Both the position numbers and the translations under genes were made by a program. The notes below the pieces were generated by a model that worked only from the letters and a program-made list of their open reading frames with translations, made no database searches and was not told where the DNA came from. 11,175 nt of DNA, from NCBI GenBank assembly GCA_003978395.1, contig QNZV01000029.1, positions 1-11,175 of the forward strand, in the 5' to 3' direction. Source of the stretch: Sulfurovum sp. Lineage in GTDB: Bacteria > Campylobacterota > Campylobacteria > Campylobacterales > Sulfurovaceae. This document shows positions 1-7,413 of this stretch, one piece after another. Each line of letters opens with the position of its first letter. Positions within the stretch are counted from its first letter, which is position 1.

Positions 1-150
1 GGGAACAGTAAGTTTTTCTATGAATTTAGGTTTTAAAGGTTCTGTTATATCAAGAAGGCTTAACGTATTGCTCTCTAAAATATAGAGAATATCTTCTTCT
101 ACACCTAAAATATTTCCACCTATTTTTAAGGGATTATAGCTTGTCGAAAA
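1..150 (-). pseudogene. In-frame continuation of the lipoprotein gene beyond its TAA stop (partial)
   Basis: Directly after the TAA at 151-153, the same minus-strand frame stays open for 50 codons to the window edge. It starts FSTSYNPLKIGGN and contains ILYILESNTLSLLDITEP followed by LKPKF. That pattern (a short strand, a hydrophobic 'xLxLLDI' strand, then 'xPxxPxF') is the hallmark of LVIVD-type beta-propeller repeats. It continues the repeat style seen at the end of the upstream reading frame. No ATG, GTG or TTG codon occurs in this frame between the stop and the edge, and no Shine-Dalgarno site precedes it, so it is unlikely to be an independent gene. I read it as the severed C-terminal part of the same protein. 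A sequencing error or stop-codon readthrough are the alternatives. Confidence 0.72.
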
Positions 151-2139
151 TTACATTTTTTTATCTTTTTCTTGAAAAATATTGATTTTATTATCGCCGA
201 TGATGTATAAATAATTTTTATATGACCATAAGCTATCAATCCTTGATAGTTCAGAATTTAAATTATATAAATATTCAGAATTTTCTAAAGTTGATTTAAT
301 CACTTTTATTTTTCTGGTTTCATCATTTAAATTTAAATCAAAATTGTAAAAATAGGTCTTTTTCTCTTTGCTAAATAAGTTACCTAAAAGACTATCTCCT
401 ATCGCTAGACGGCTAAAGTTTCCAGAAATTGAGGCATAAATAATAAAAGGATTGTCTACTAAAAGTAATTTATTTTGGTTTTTTATATTAACGTTGTATG
501 CCCAACTCCTTAAACTACTTATTCTAACCTCATTATCCAATAAATTTACATAAATTACATGACTATCTTCTTCTACAGGAGTATTTGGAAGTTTTAATTT
601 TCCTATCAGTTTTTTTGTTTCCAAATCATAAATTCTAAACTCTCCACTCTTCATCATATCAATTGTATAAACAGTAGACCCAACAATTTCTATAGCATTG
701 GATTGATAGGAATCTACAATATATGCAGTAAAAATATCTTTTTTATAACTTTGGTCTCCTGCTCTTATTTTATTGACAATATTTTGGTAAGTATTGTTAT
801 AGGTTAGTGTGGAAGTGAGTAATTTTTTATGATAAAGAGGATTAAAGAGTGTAATATCTTTTGCATCTACTTTATAATCTCTATTCAAAGACTCTTTTAA
901 TAAAAGTGTTGCATGATGATGAAGTTGCTCCTCTAGTTCACTATAAGGTAAATTTTCTACATAGGTATAGAGTATTTCACTTAGTGGTGTTATTCGTATT
1001 TTGTGCATGGCATTTTTTATCCAAATTCCTTTGGTCAAGAGCCGTAGCTTTCCTAAATTCTTAGTAGTAATTTCATCTTTTATTCCGTCATCATTACTAT
1101 CTATATCAATACCTTCCGTGACTTCATAGATATAGAAGTCATTGTCCTCTAACTCTTCACTCATAAGGTCAAAATTTCCTATTTGATTAAGGCTACCTAT
1201 GGATTTAGTAGTTGTAGAGCCAATCAAATCTTTTGTTCCCAAAGGGTTCAGCTTAAAAAGTTTGACTGTTGCATTTTTAAGTCGTCCCATTTGAACTTTT
1301 CCTATTTTTCCACTGTTTTGAACATGAATCTTAACGGTTTGAGTGCTATATCCATACTCATTTGAGGCAGTTACTGTTAGGTTGAAATCTTTAATATCGT
1401 CAATCATTTTAGTTAAGATAAGCTTACCTTGATTATTTAACAAGAAAAAATCTTCTCCTTCTCCTTCTAAAATAAAAGGATAATGAAGTGTGCCATCTCC
1501 TGCATCAATAGAGAGTTGTCCAATACTGTTTCCTACCATCAAAGAGCTTGATATATCTTCTTCAAAAGGTTTAATCTTAGGTTTTCCAATATTGGTATTT
1601 TCAGAATTCAAAATAAGATGAAGCTTTGCTTCCACGGCATCTATAGGGGTAAATCCCATTTTCCTTATCTCTGTATAGAGATTCTCTATACTTATGCCAT
1701 CCAAACTTTTTAGGGTAATTTTATCTTTTGTTTTTTGAGATATATTTATATATTCCGTATGTTTTTTATCGTCTAGTGATTGTAAAAGTATGGCTATTTT
1801 TAGTAATGATTTATTGTTGAAATCTCCATCAAAAGAGGGGATTAACGTTTGTGGATATATATTTTGTTGGTCTTTAATTGAGCTAACTTTTCCTAAATAG
1901 AGAGAGCCTAATTTAAAGGTAATTGGAGAGTAGACACAGGTAATTGCACCATATTTTGTAATATCATCTTGGGTGTAACCTTTTGTAACCCCTTGGCGTT
2001 CTCCACAATAATAGTCTATTCCATTGGTAACAGAGCCTTTGAAATAGAGTGTTTTAACCTCACGTGGTTCATGTTGACTTCCCTTGTTGCACGAAATAAA
2101 AATAAAAAAAATTAAACTAAAAATAAAAGCTTTAAGCAT
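151..2139 (-). CDS. Large surface/periplasmic lipoprotein with cadherin-like domain and propeller-like C-terminal half, probably truncated by a nonsense codon
   Basis: The 662-residue product starts with a hydrophobic leader ending in a lipobox (FISC, Cys17), so it should be lipidated and anchored to a membrane. Residues about 40-150 resemble the N-terminal module common in bacterial adhesin-like lipoproteins: YYCGE, then TCVYSPITFKLGSLYLG, then KIAILLQSLDD. Residues about 190-276 look like a cadherin-like beta-sandwich (FFLLNNQGKLILTK, then LTVTASNEYG). An acidic DIDSNDDGIKDE stretch near 345-356 could bind calcium. After about 475 the protein has spaced hydrophobic beta-strands with turn motifs (EIVGSTVYTIDMMKSGEFRI) typical of propeller repeats. 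The ATG has an AAGAAAGG ribosome site upstream. The reading frame continues past the TAA (see 1-150). The role is unknown; adhesion or surface binding is an inference. The domain names come from pattern recognition without a profile search. Confidence 0.75.
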   Translation of the reverse strand: MLKAFIFSLIFFIFISCNKGSQHEPREVKTLYFKGSVTNGIDYYCGERQGVTKGYTQDDITKYGAITCVYSPITFKLGSLYLGKVSSIKDQQNIYPQTLIPSFDGDFNNKSLLKIAILLQSLDDKKHTEYINISQKTKDKITLKSLDGISIENLYTEIRKMGFTPIDAVEAKLHLILNSENTNIGKPKIKPFEEDISSSLMVGNSIGQLSIDAGDGTLHYPFILEGEGEDFFLLNNQGKLILTKMIDDIKDFNLTVTASNEYGYSTQTVKIHVQNSGKIGKVQMGRLKNATVKLFKLNPLGTKDLIGSTTTKSIGSLNQIGNFDLMSEELEDNDFYIYEVTEGIDIDSNDDGIKDEITTKNLGKLRLLTKGIWIKNAMHKIRITPLSEILYTYVENLPYSELEEQLHHHATLLLKESLNRDYKVDAKDITLFNPLYHKKLLTSTLTYNNTYQNIVNKIRAGDQSYKKDIFTAYIVDSYQSNAIEIVGSTVYTIDMMKSGEFRIYDLETKKLIGKLKLPNTPVEEDSHVIYVNLLDNEVRISSLRSWAYNVNIKNQNKLLLVDNPFIIYASISGNFSRLAIGDSLLGNLFSKEKKTYFYNFDLNLNDETRKIKVIKSTLENSEYLYNLNSELSRIDSLWSYKNYLYIIGDNKINIFQEKDKKM

Positions 2140-2242
2140 ATAGAATACCTTTCTTATAAATTTTAATATTAAAATATAAAATTTCTTTTACTTAGATTAA
2201 AAAATAAAATATAAGTTAACCTATAATCAATATACTTTTATT

Positions 2243-2248
2243 TATAAT
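2243..2248 (+). promoter_or_regulatory. TATAAT -10 box for the CZB gene
   Basis: A perfect TATAAT sits 28 bases before the GTG at 2277, leaving room for a short leader that holds the AGGG ribosome site at about 2267-2270. No convincing -35 box is present at the usual distance. That fits Campylobacterota sigma70 promoters, which rely on AT-rich upstream DNA instead. The region is very AT-rich, so a chance match is possible. Confidence 0.45.
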
Positions 2249-2276
2249 AATCAAAAAGTACACAATAGGGAAAAAA

Positions 2277-2735
2277 GTGGAAAAAACAGAAGTATTAAGA
2301 AGTATTAGAGGAGCTAGGCGTGCTCATATTATATGGGTGGATAGTGCTAAAGCTTTAGTCAATGGGTTAGATATAAAAAAAGAGCAGATTCCTATAGCTG
2401 TAACTAAATGTGATTTTGGAAAATGGTTTTATTGTGATGGACAGATACTTCTCTCTCTTTTTAGAGAGAATGCTGTTAAAAAATTGGACAATAAACATAA
2501 AGAGCTACACGATACCTATATGAAAATATTTAAAATATATTTTCCTCTGAAAAAACGTTCACTTTTTGCAAAATTGTTTAATAGAAAAAAGAAGATTACG
2601 CCAAATGATGAGTATCATGCTTTGGTCTATTTGGCTGATTTAGAAAGAATATCAGATGAGTTAATCTCTTATCTTAATATAATAGAAAAAAAACTAAATA
2701 CGATTAGTGAGGAAAGATTTAGAACTTTGCATTAA
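2277..2735 (+). CDS. Stand-alone CZB (chemoreceptor zinc-binding) domain protein
   Basis: The 152-residue soluble protein carries the CZB signature: His17 (RRAHIIW), Cys45 in KCDFGKWFY, then His74 and His78 in NKHKELHD. The spacing of these 3His/1Cys ligands closely matches the zinc site known from DgcZ (YdeH) and from CZB-type chemoreceptors, where zinc or oxidants acting at the Cys change signalling. Residues about 90-152 are a basic segment (KRSLFAKLFNRKKK) followed by a helical, possibly coiled-coil tail. There is no GGDEF, methyl-accepting or membrane domain, so it must act on a partner or as a free sensor. The GTG start follows an AGGG site at a good distance. The gene is divergent from the lipoprotein gene and lies 73 bases before the DUF4153 gene. 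The family is clear; the partner is unknown. Confidence 0.85.
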   Translation: MEKTEVLRSIRGARRAHIIWVDSAKALVNGLDIKKEQIPIAVTKCDFGKWFYCDGQILLSLFRENAVKKLDNKHKELHDTYMKIFKIYFPLKKRSLFAKLFNRKKKITPNDEYHALVYLADLERISDELISYLNIIEKKLNTISEERFRTLH

Positions 2736-2774
2736 AAATAACAAAATTTCATACTTTTAATTTAGATTTTTTGT

Positions 2775-2782
2775 GATAAAAT
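2775..2782 (+). promoter_or_regulatory. Possible -10 region (GATAAAAT) for the DUF4153 gene
   Basis: TGTGATAAAAT resembles an extended -10 element and lies 27 bases before the GTG at 2809. A T-rich stretch precedes it. It could let the membrane-protein gene be transcribed separately from the CZB gene. The call rests on similarity only. Confidence 0.3.
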
Positions 2783-2808
2783 ATGTCATTATTTCTTAAA
2801 GGATTTAC

Positions 2809-3906
2809 GTGAATTCTATTCTTGATACTTTTGATAGCTTGTCTATCACGCTATTGGAGACATTAAAAAGGTTTCCTTTAGCAAGTCTCTCTGCTTTTTT
2901 AGCATCTCTCATTTTAATACTACTTATTGAAATAGAGTACAGTCCCACAAACGAGATTGTACTGTTGGCAAATAAAGTTGCTTTTGTTTTAACTTTAGGG
3001 ATTTTTCTTTTTCCTGTTTTATACTTATTGAATCGTTCTATATTTTTCAAGCTTATAGGAATAGGTGTATTGGTTGCCTATTTTTACTTTTTACCTTTAG
3101 AGATAGATACTTTAGCTGTTTTACGGCATATGCTTCTTATTTTAGCTCTCTTTTTTATGTTTTTTTGGGCTCCTTTTTTAAATACAAATATCTCAAATAA
3201 AAATATATGGGAATGGACAATGAAGATTTTAATTATTCTTCTTGTAACCATTATTTTAACATTAACTTTTTATGGAGTCTTTTACATATTGATGTTTTCT
3301 CTTCGTGAACTTTTTGAAGTGGAAGTTTTAGATAAACGTTATTGGCAATTTATTATTTTAGTATTAGGTCTTTTTTCTGTCAATTTCTTTTTGTCTCAAA
3401 TGCCAAAATATATCTGTCTGTTGCAGTTAAAAAAATACACAAGAGTAGGGGCAGTCTTTACAAAGTATATATTGACCCCTATAACAATGCTCTATATGTT
3501 CGTACTTTTTGCTTATATTGTTAAAATTCTTCTTTTAGGACTCTGGAACGAAGTTACTATTGATTGGATGATTATCGGTTTTACCTTTTTTGCTATTGCA
3601 ACCTATATGTTTTGGACACCACTTGTAGAAAGATTGCACAGCAATTTCCGAAATCTTATTTGGGGGTCATTATTTGTCTTAAGTATTATATTAGCACTCT
3701 CTATATGGATACGCTTAATAGATGGTTTAACATTAGAGATGCTTTATCTTATATTGTTATTTGACGTTTGGCTTATGTTAATTTCATTATATTTTTTATT
3801 TTTTGAAAATGCAAGTTATAAGTGGTTATTCTTTTCTATTAGTCTGTTCATCGGTCTATCACAGTCCGAGTATGTGATTGATTGGCTTTTGTTGTTGATG
3901 AGGTAA
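2809..3906 (+). CDS. Multi-pass inner-membrane protein, DUF4153-like
   Basis: The 365-residue protein is almost wholly hydrophobic, with about ten predicted membrane spans and few charged loops. Features I associate with DUF4153 are FFLSQMPKY at about 200, a helix of the form YILTPITMLYMFVLFAYIVK leading into ILL, and near the C-terminus WIRLIDGLTLEMLY followed by a long hydrophobic span. The last stretch is a degenerate version of the family's 'RI..YGLT..RY' motif. It is shorter than many DUF4153 proteins, which often carry a soluble C-terminal domain; this one ends just after the last span. The biochemical function of the family is unknown. The GTG start is set by AAGGA six bases upstream. 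The gene is followed at once by a strong hairpin terminator. Confidence 0.72.
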   Translation: MNSILDTFDSLSITLLETLKRFPLASLSAFLASLILILLIEIEYSPTNEIVLLANKVAFVLTLGIFLFPVLYLLNRSIFFKLIGIGVLVAYFYFLPLEIDTLAVLRHMLLILALFFMFFWAPFLNTNISNKNIWEWTMKILIILLVTIILTLTFYGVFYILMFSLRELFEVEVLDKRYWQFIILVLGLFSVNFFLSQMPKYICLLQLKKYTRVGAVFTKYILTPITMLYMFVLFAYIVKILLLGLWNEVTIDWMIIGFTFFAIATYMFWTPLVERLHSNFRNLIWGSLFVLSIILALSIWIRLIDGLTLEMLYLILLFDVWLMLISLYFLFFENASYKWLFFSISLFIGLSQSEYVIDWLLLLMR

Positions 3907-3923
3907 TCTCTTTATAAAAATAA

Positions 3924-3958
3924 ACAACTATCACTTTTTAGCTGATAGTTGTGTTTTT
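3924..3958 (+). terminator. Bidirectional rho-independent terminator between convergent genes
   Basis: A perfect 10-base stem, ACAACTATCA at 3924-3933 and TGATAGTTGT at 3943-3952, encloses a 9-base loop and is followed by GTTTTT. The other flank is A-rich (AAAAATAA), so the minus-strand transcript also ends in a U-rich tract. It therefore serves the DUF4153 gene (stop at 3906) and the convergent secreted-protein gene (stop at 3986). Confidence 0.85.
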
Positions 3959-3985
3959 AAGTAAATTAAATTTAAAATTACTTAA

Positions 3986-4717
3986 CTATTCTAAATTAAT
4001 TGAAATCCTTTGTACAAAATACCCTTGTTGGTCAGTAATTAAAGAACTACTTTTTAATGGAGATACTAACTCTTTTTTAGAAGATTTTGAACCAATAATT
4101 AAAATTCCTCTTATATTGATTTCTAATTTATTTGTATCAGTAGGAGCAAGTAATTTGATTTTCATATATCTACTTGTATCCTGCTCCCATTTATTTTCCC
4201 ATCCTTCAATAACAAAATAGTTAATTTTAAATGATTTTTTTAAAATTCCACTATACATTTTTTTAGGTGGAGCATAACCTGTAACTTTATCAAATTTTTT
4301 ATCAATAATTGAACCTTCTAATGCCGAATATTGAGGAAAAGATAATGTTAATCCTCCCATCCTTGCATTTTGAGAATCATTAACCATTTTTGCTTCAATA
4401 ATGAATTGTTTACCTGCACGAACTTTATTTGGATACTTTAAAATTAGGACAATGCCATTTTGAGAAATTTTATATATTTTTTTATCTTGAATAATTTTAG
4501 TATTTGTTTCAAAATCAATATTATTTTTTTCCATATCTTTATAATAATTTAAAATTTTAGAATCTTTTCCTTTATCTAAATCTTCTAATGCCTTATCAAC
4601 TCCATGTAATACTACTTTAGAAAATGCTTTTCCAAGTAAATTGTTTTTTGCTTCTCCTCCTATAGATAAGAGTATTAGTAAAATTGCTATTCTTCCATAT
4701 GTTTTTTTTATTTTCAT
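3986..4717 (-). CDS. Secreted protein of unknown family
   Basis: The 243-residue product begins with a typical Sec signal peptide: basic KIKK, hydrophobic AILLILLSIGG, and probable cleavage after GEA near residue 23. The mature part has a short helical, charged segment (about 24-75). It is followed by alternating strands such as GIVLILKYPNKVRAGKQFII and YMKIKLLAP, which suggests an immunoglobulin-like beta-sandwich. Near the C-terminus are GILIIGSKSS and TDQQGYFVQRI. I do not recognise the family and assign no function. The ATG has a TAGGGA site about seven bases upstream. The gene has its own near-consensus promoter and shares a terminator with the convergent DUF4153 gene, so it looks monocistronic. 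Confidence 0.7.
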   Translation of the reverse strand: MKIKKTYGRIAILLILLSIGGEAKNNLLGKAFSKVVLHGVDKALEDLDKGKDSKILNYYKDMEKNNIDFETNTKIIQDKKIYKISQNGIVLILKYPNKVRAGKQFIIEAKMVNDSQNARMGGLTLSFPQYSALEGSIIDKKFDKVTGYAPPKKMYSGILKKSFKINYFVIEGWENKWEQDTSRYMKIKLLAPTDTNKLEINIRGILIIGSKSSKKELVSPLKSSSLITDQQGYFVQRISINLE

Positions 4718-4743
4718 TTTTTTCCCTAAAAATTTAATAAAAA

Positions 4744-4773
4744 AGTATATCTATAAAGAGTTCCTCTTGTCAA
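4744..4773 (-). promoter_or_regulatory. Near-consensus sigma70 promoter for the secreted-protein gene
   Basis: On the minus strand a perfect TTGACA (4768-4773) and TATACT (4744-4749) are separated by 18 bases and end 26 bases before the ATG at 4717. A 13-base perfect palindrome, AAGATTAAATCTT (4772-4784), overlaps the upstream edge of the -35 box and could be an operator; that part is inference. A good -35 box is uncommon in Campylobacterota. Confidence 0.6.
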
Positions 4774-4827
4774 GATTAAATCTTTTTTTTCAGAAATTAT
4801 ATTTATACTAACCAAATTACCCATGTT

Positions 4828-5511
4828 TTAGTTTATCAACTCCATACTATTTTGAATACTTTCATTTATAAACTTAAAAAGTTCATTTTTATCATTAATG
4901 GCTTTTAAGTACTCCTTTCGATGCTCATTTTCAATAAGAGGTGGAACAATATTATTTTGTATAGCTTGGAAAGCCATGATTAATCTTCCTACTCTTCCAT
5001 TGCCATCTGCAAATGGATGTACTCTTTCAAATAATATATGAAACTCAGCAATATCTTCTAAACTCATATCATTACTATTAAATCTATAAAGTAGGTTTTC
5101 AATATCATTAGATATTTTATTGGGTGCAGATAGTTTTATATCTACACCTTTTATATATCGTTCATCTAGTCTATATGCTCCAATAGGTTTAGATATAAAC
5201 TGTGGAGAGACTTTTAAAGCATCTTCAAACATAATTGCATGAATATCTTTTATGAAACTGCTATCAATAATATTATGTGGATTTGTTGCTTCACGAACTA
5301 TGACATCATAAGCTTTTGCAAAACCCAAGATAACAAGTTGTTCATGTAATGGTTTGCCTTTTGCTGTATTTCCATATTCAAGTAACTCTTTTGTTTCGCC
5401 AAATGAAAGAGTTGTTCCTTCTATAGCATTTGAGTGATGAGTGATTGAAATACGAAGTTGTCTAAAGAGTTCTTCTCTTTGTTTTAGTGTTAATTTATTT
5501 AGTTTTTTCAT
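4828..5511 (-). CDS. Class II Fic-domain protein (adenylyltransferase, AMPylator)
   Basis: The 227-residue protein has the complete Fic catalytic motif HPFADGNGRVGR at 165-176, with catalytic His165, metal-binding Asp169 and phosphate-binding Arg173/Arg176. An N-terminal SNAIEG at 27-32 fits the inhibitory (S/T)xxxE(G/N) motif, with Glu31 as the residue that blocks productive ATP binding. That makes it a self-inhibited class II Fic. The flap region contains PIGAYRL near 109-115. Fic enzymes usually transfer AMP from ATP to a Ser/Thr/Tyr hydroxyl of a target protein; the target here is unknown. It lacks the winged-helix C-terminal domain found in many longer class II proteins and ends just after the Fic core. 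The start follows AAGAGG at good spacing. No antitoxin gene adjoins it, consistent with the built-in inhibitor. Confidence 0.9.
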   Translation of the reverse strand: MKKLNKLTLKQREELFRQLRISITHHSNAIEGTTLSFGETKELLEYGNTAKGKPLHEQLVILGFAKAYDVIVREATNPHNIIDSSFIKDIHAIMFEDALKVSPQFISKPIGAYRLDERYIKGVDIKLSAPNKISNDIENLLYRFNSNDMSLEDIAEFHILFERVHPFADGNGRVGRLIMAFQAIQNNIVPPLIENEHRKEYLKAINDKNELFKFINESIQNSMELIN

Positions 5512-5570
5512 TTTTCCTCTTAACTAATTCCCATGCTAAACGTCAATGCCAAGAAAATAAGCCTAAATAC

Positions 5571-5628
5571 TGTAGGTTCGATTTTATCGAACGAGTATTA
5601 AAGCCCGTTCAATGAAATCTAACCTACA
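5571..5628. repeat. 58-base imperfect inverted repeat (REP/MITE-like element)
   Basis: Two 23-base arms, 5571-5593 and 5606-5628, are inverted complements with only three mismatches. They enclose a 12-base spacer. The outer ends are TGTAGGTT and AACCTACA, and the inner ends are GAACG and CGTTC. The left arm also contains a small local hairpin (TTCGATTTTATCGAA). The TGTAGGTT...AACCTACA ends recall widespread bacterial palindromic intergenic repeats. The element lies between the sulP stop and the fic start. It has no U-tract on the minus strand, so it is not a standard terminator, although the RNA hairpin could slow read-through. Whether further copies exist cannot be seen in this window. Confidence 0.7.
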
Positions 5629-5662
5629 AATAACGTGGAAACTAAATTTAAAATCAGTAACT

Positions 5663-7285
5663 CTATTGATTTACAGCTACTTTATACGTAGGGTCATCCT
5701 CTTCATATGTACAGAAAGGTCCTGCTGTTGTAAGTGTTTTTTTACAGTCATTTGATAGGTGTCTAAGGGTTAGTTTCTTTCCTGCTTTTTTATAGCGTTC
5801 GGTAATAGCATCAATTGCTTCTGCTCCTGAACTGTCCATAACTCTAGCATTTTTAAAATCTATAATGACTTCATTTGGGTCTTCTTCTATATTAAACTGT
5901 TCTGCAAATGAAGTAACTGAAGCGAAAAATAGTGGTCCATCTAGGCAGTAGACTTTTTTTCCTTTTTCATTTTCTTCTGTTCTTGCATGAATTTTTGCAT
6001 GTTTCCAAGCAAATACCAAGGCAGAGATAATAATACCTGCAATAACAGCAATGGCTAAATCGGCAAATACAGTAATAATCGTGACCGTTAAGAGTACAAA
6101 AGCATCTGATTTTTGCATGTGTTTGATTCTTCTTAGACTTGAAAATTCAAATGTTCCTATACTTACCATAAACATAATACCAATCAAAACAGCTACAGGA
6201 ACAGCCGATATAACAGGGAAAAAGCTAACGACAAGCACTAAAAGGAAAACAGAAGCTACAAATGAAGATAAGCGACCAAGACCACCCGAAGAGTAGTTGA
6301 TGATACTTTGACCAATCATGGCACAACCTGCCATACCACCAAAGCTTCCTGAACATACATTTCCAACTCCTTGGGCTATACATTCTCTGTTTCCTGAACC
6401 TTTTGTACCACTCATTTCGTCCAATACTGAAAGTGTAAGTAGTGACTCAATAAGACCAACCATTGCGACTAAAAATGCAGTAGGGAGTATAATATACATG
6501 GATTGCACGGTAAATAGAGAAGTATCAGGCATAACAAAGTGTGGAATAGAGATAGAGGTTATCTCCCCAAAGAGTTGACCAACCAATTTGGTATCAATAC
6601 CTGTAATGTAGACGATTAATGTTAATGATATAATGGCTACAAGTCCTGCTGGAATGGCTTTTGTGTATCGTGGCAAAAAGTGCATAATCAACATAGTAAG
6701 AGCAATAATTATATACATAAAGTAGTTTTCACTAAAGCTATTTGTAATTAGTTCTGTCCATGACATAGAATCTGCATTGGCAGGAGCTAGAAATTTAAAT
6801 TGAGCCAAGGCAATAACAATCGCCAACCCGTTTACAAATCCAAACATAGCAGGTTGTGGAACAAGACGGATAAATTTACCCATTTTCATAAGACCAACAA
6901 CTATTTGGAATAGTCCAGCAAAGATTGAGGCGATGAGTATATGATGCAGTATCATCATAGAGAGTGCTTCTTTATCAAGTTCTGGGAATAGAGCTTTTAC
7001 AGCCACCCCTAATGATACAAAAACAATAGCAACAGCACCTGTTGCCCCTGAAATCATCCCTGGTTTACCACCAAGTATAGAGGTTACTAAACCAATAATA
7101 AAAGCAGCATAAAGACCCACCATTGGGTTAACCCCTGCAATAGCAGAGAATGCGATTGCCTCAGGAATAAGTGCCACGGCAACCAATGCTCCTGAAAGAA
7201 TATCGTTCTTTATGTTCTGTGTAGAGTAGTTCTGTAGATTGAACAAATAAGTTCCTTTTGTGAAATATTTTTGGAATTTTAACAT
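5663..7285 (-). CDS. SulP-family inorganic anion transporter with STAS domain
   Basis: The 540-residue protein has the SulP hallmark near the N-terminus (ALIPEAIAFSAIAGVNP then GLYAAF, about 38-62). About 12-14 membrane spans follow, with a conserved glycine-rich stretch around GNVCSGSFGGMAGCAMIGQS. A cytoplasmic STAS domain occupies about 440-540, with the loop MDSSG at 483-487 that in related STAS domains is a regulatory Ser site. SulP proteins carry sulfate, bicarbonate, dicarboxylates or other anions, usually with H+ or Na+. The substrate cannot be told from sequence alone. Length is normal. No Shine-Dalgarno site precedes the ATG, and a TATAAT box lies immediately upstream, so the message may be leaderless. 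No other good start precedes the first membrane span. It sits downstream of the nor cluster but is separated from norF by 320 bases. Confidence 0.93.
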   Translation of the reverse strand: MLKFQKYFTKGTYLFNLQNYSTQNIKNDILSGALVAVALIPEAIAFSAIAGVNPMVGLYAAFIIGLVTSILGGKPGMISGATGAVAIVFVSLGVAVKALFPELDKEALSMMILHHILIASIFAGLFQIVVGLMKMGKFIRLVPQPAMFGFVNGLAIVIALAQFKFLAPANADSMSWTELITNSFSENYFMYIIIALTMLIMHFLPRYTKAIPAGLVAIISLTLIVYITGIDTKLVGQLFGEITSISIPHFVMPDTSLFTVQSMYIILPTAFLVAMVGLIESLLTLSVLDEMSGTKGSGNRECIAQGVGNVCSGSFGGMAGCAMIGQSIINYSSGGLGRLSSFVASVFLLVLVVSFFPVISAVPVAVLIGIMFMVSIGTFEFSSLRRIKHMQKSDAFVLLTVTIITVFADLAIAVIAGIIISALVFAWKHAKIHARTEENEKGKKVYCLDGPLFFASVTSFAEQFNIEEDPNEVIIDFKNARVMDSSGAEAIDAITERYKKAGKKLTLRHLSNDCKKTLTTAGPFCTYEEDDPTYKVAVNQ

Positions 7286-7292
7286 ATTATAT

Positions 7293-7321
7293 ATTATATA
7301 AGTAGAGAAGATAAATCTTAA
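7293..7321 (-). promoter_or_regulatory. Promoter just upstream of sulP
   Basis: On the minus strand TATAAT at 7293-7298 is preceded, 17 bases upstream, by TTAAGA (7316-7321), which matches four of six -35 positions. Initiation the usual 6-8 bases downstream of the -10 box would fall at or next to the ATG at 7285. A second TATAAT at 7286-7291 overlaps the start region and would put initiation inside the gene, so the first is preferred. The DNA is very AT-rich, which raises the chance of a coincidental match. Confidence 0.45.
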
Positions 7322-7413
7322 GTAATATTAAAAAAATAAACTAATTTATAAATTTAAATTAAATACACAAAAATTACACAAATTTACTCTATACTTTCCC
7401 CATGAGAGACAGA

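Noticed and set aside
2161..2174. TTTTAATATTAAAA perfect 14-base palindrome upstream of the lipoprotein gene
   Set aside because: It is made only of A and T in a very AT-rich spacer, so chance is likely. An operator role cannot be supported.
2805..3050. 81-codon minus-strand ORF opposite the DUF4153 gene
   Set aside because: It is antisense to a clear membrane-protein gene, has no ribosome site of note and has a basic, low-information composition.
6051..6578. Two plus-strand ORFs (81 and 86 codons) within sulP
   Set aside because: They are antisense to conserved SulP segments and show no domain or ribosome-site support.
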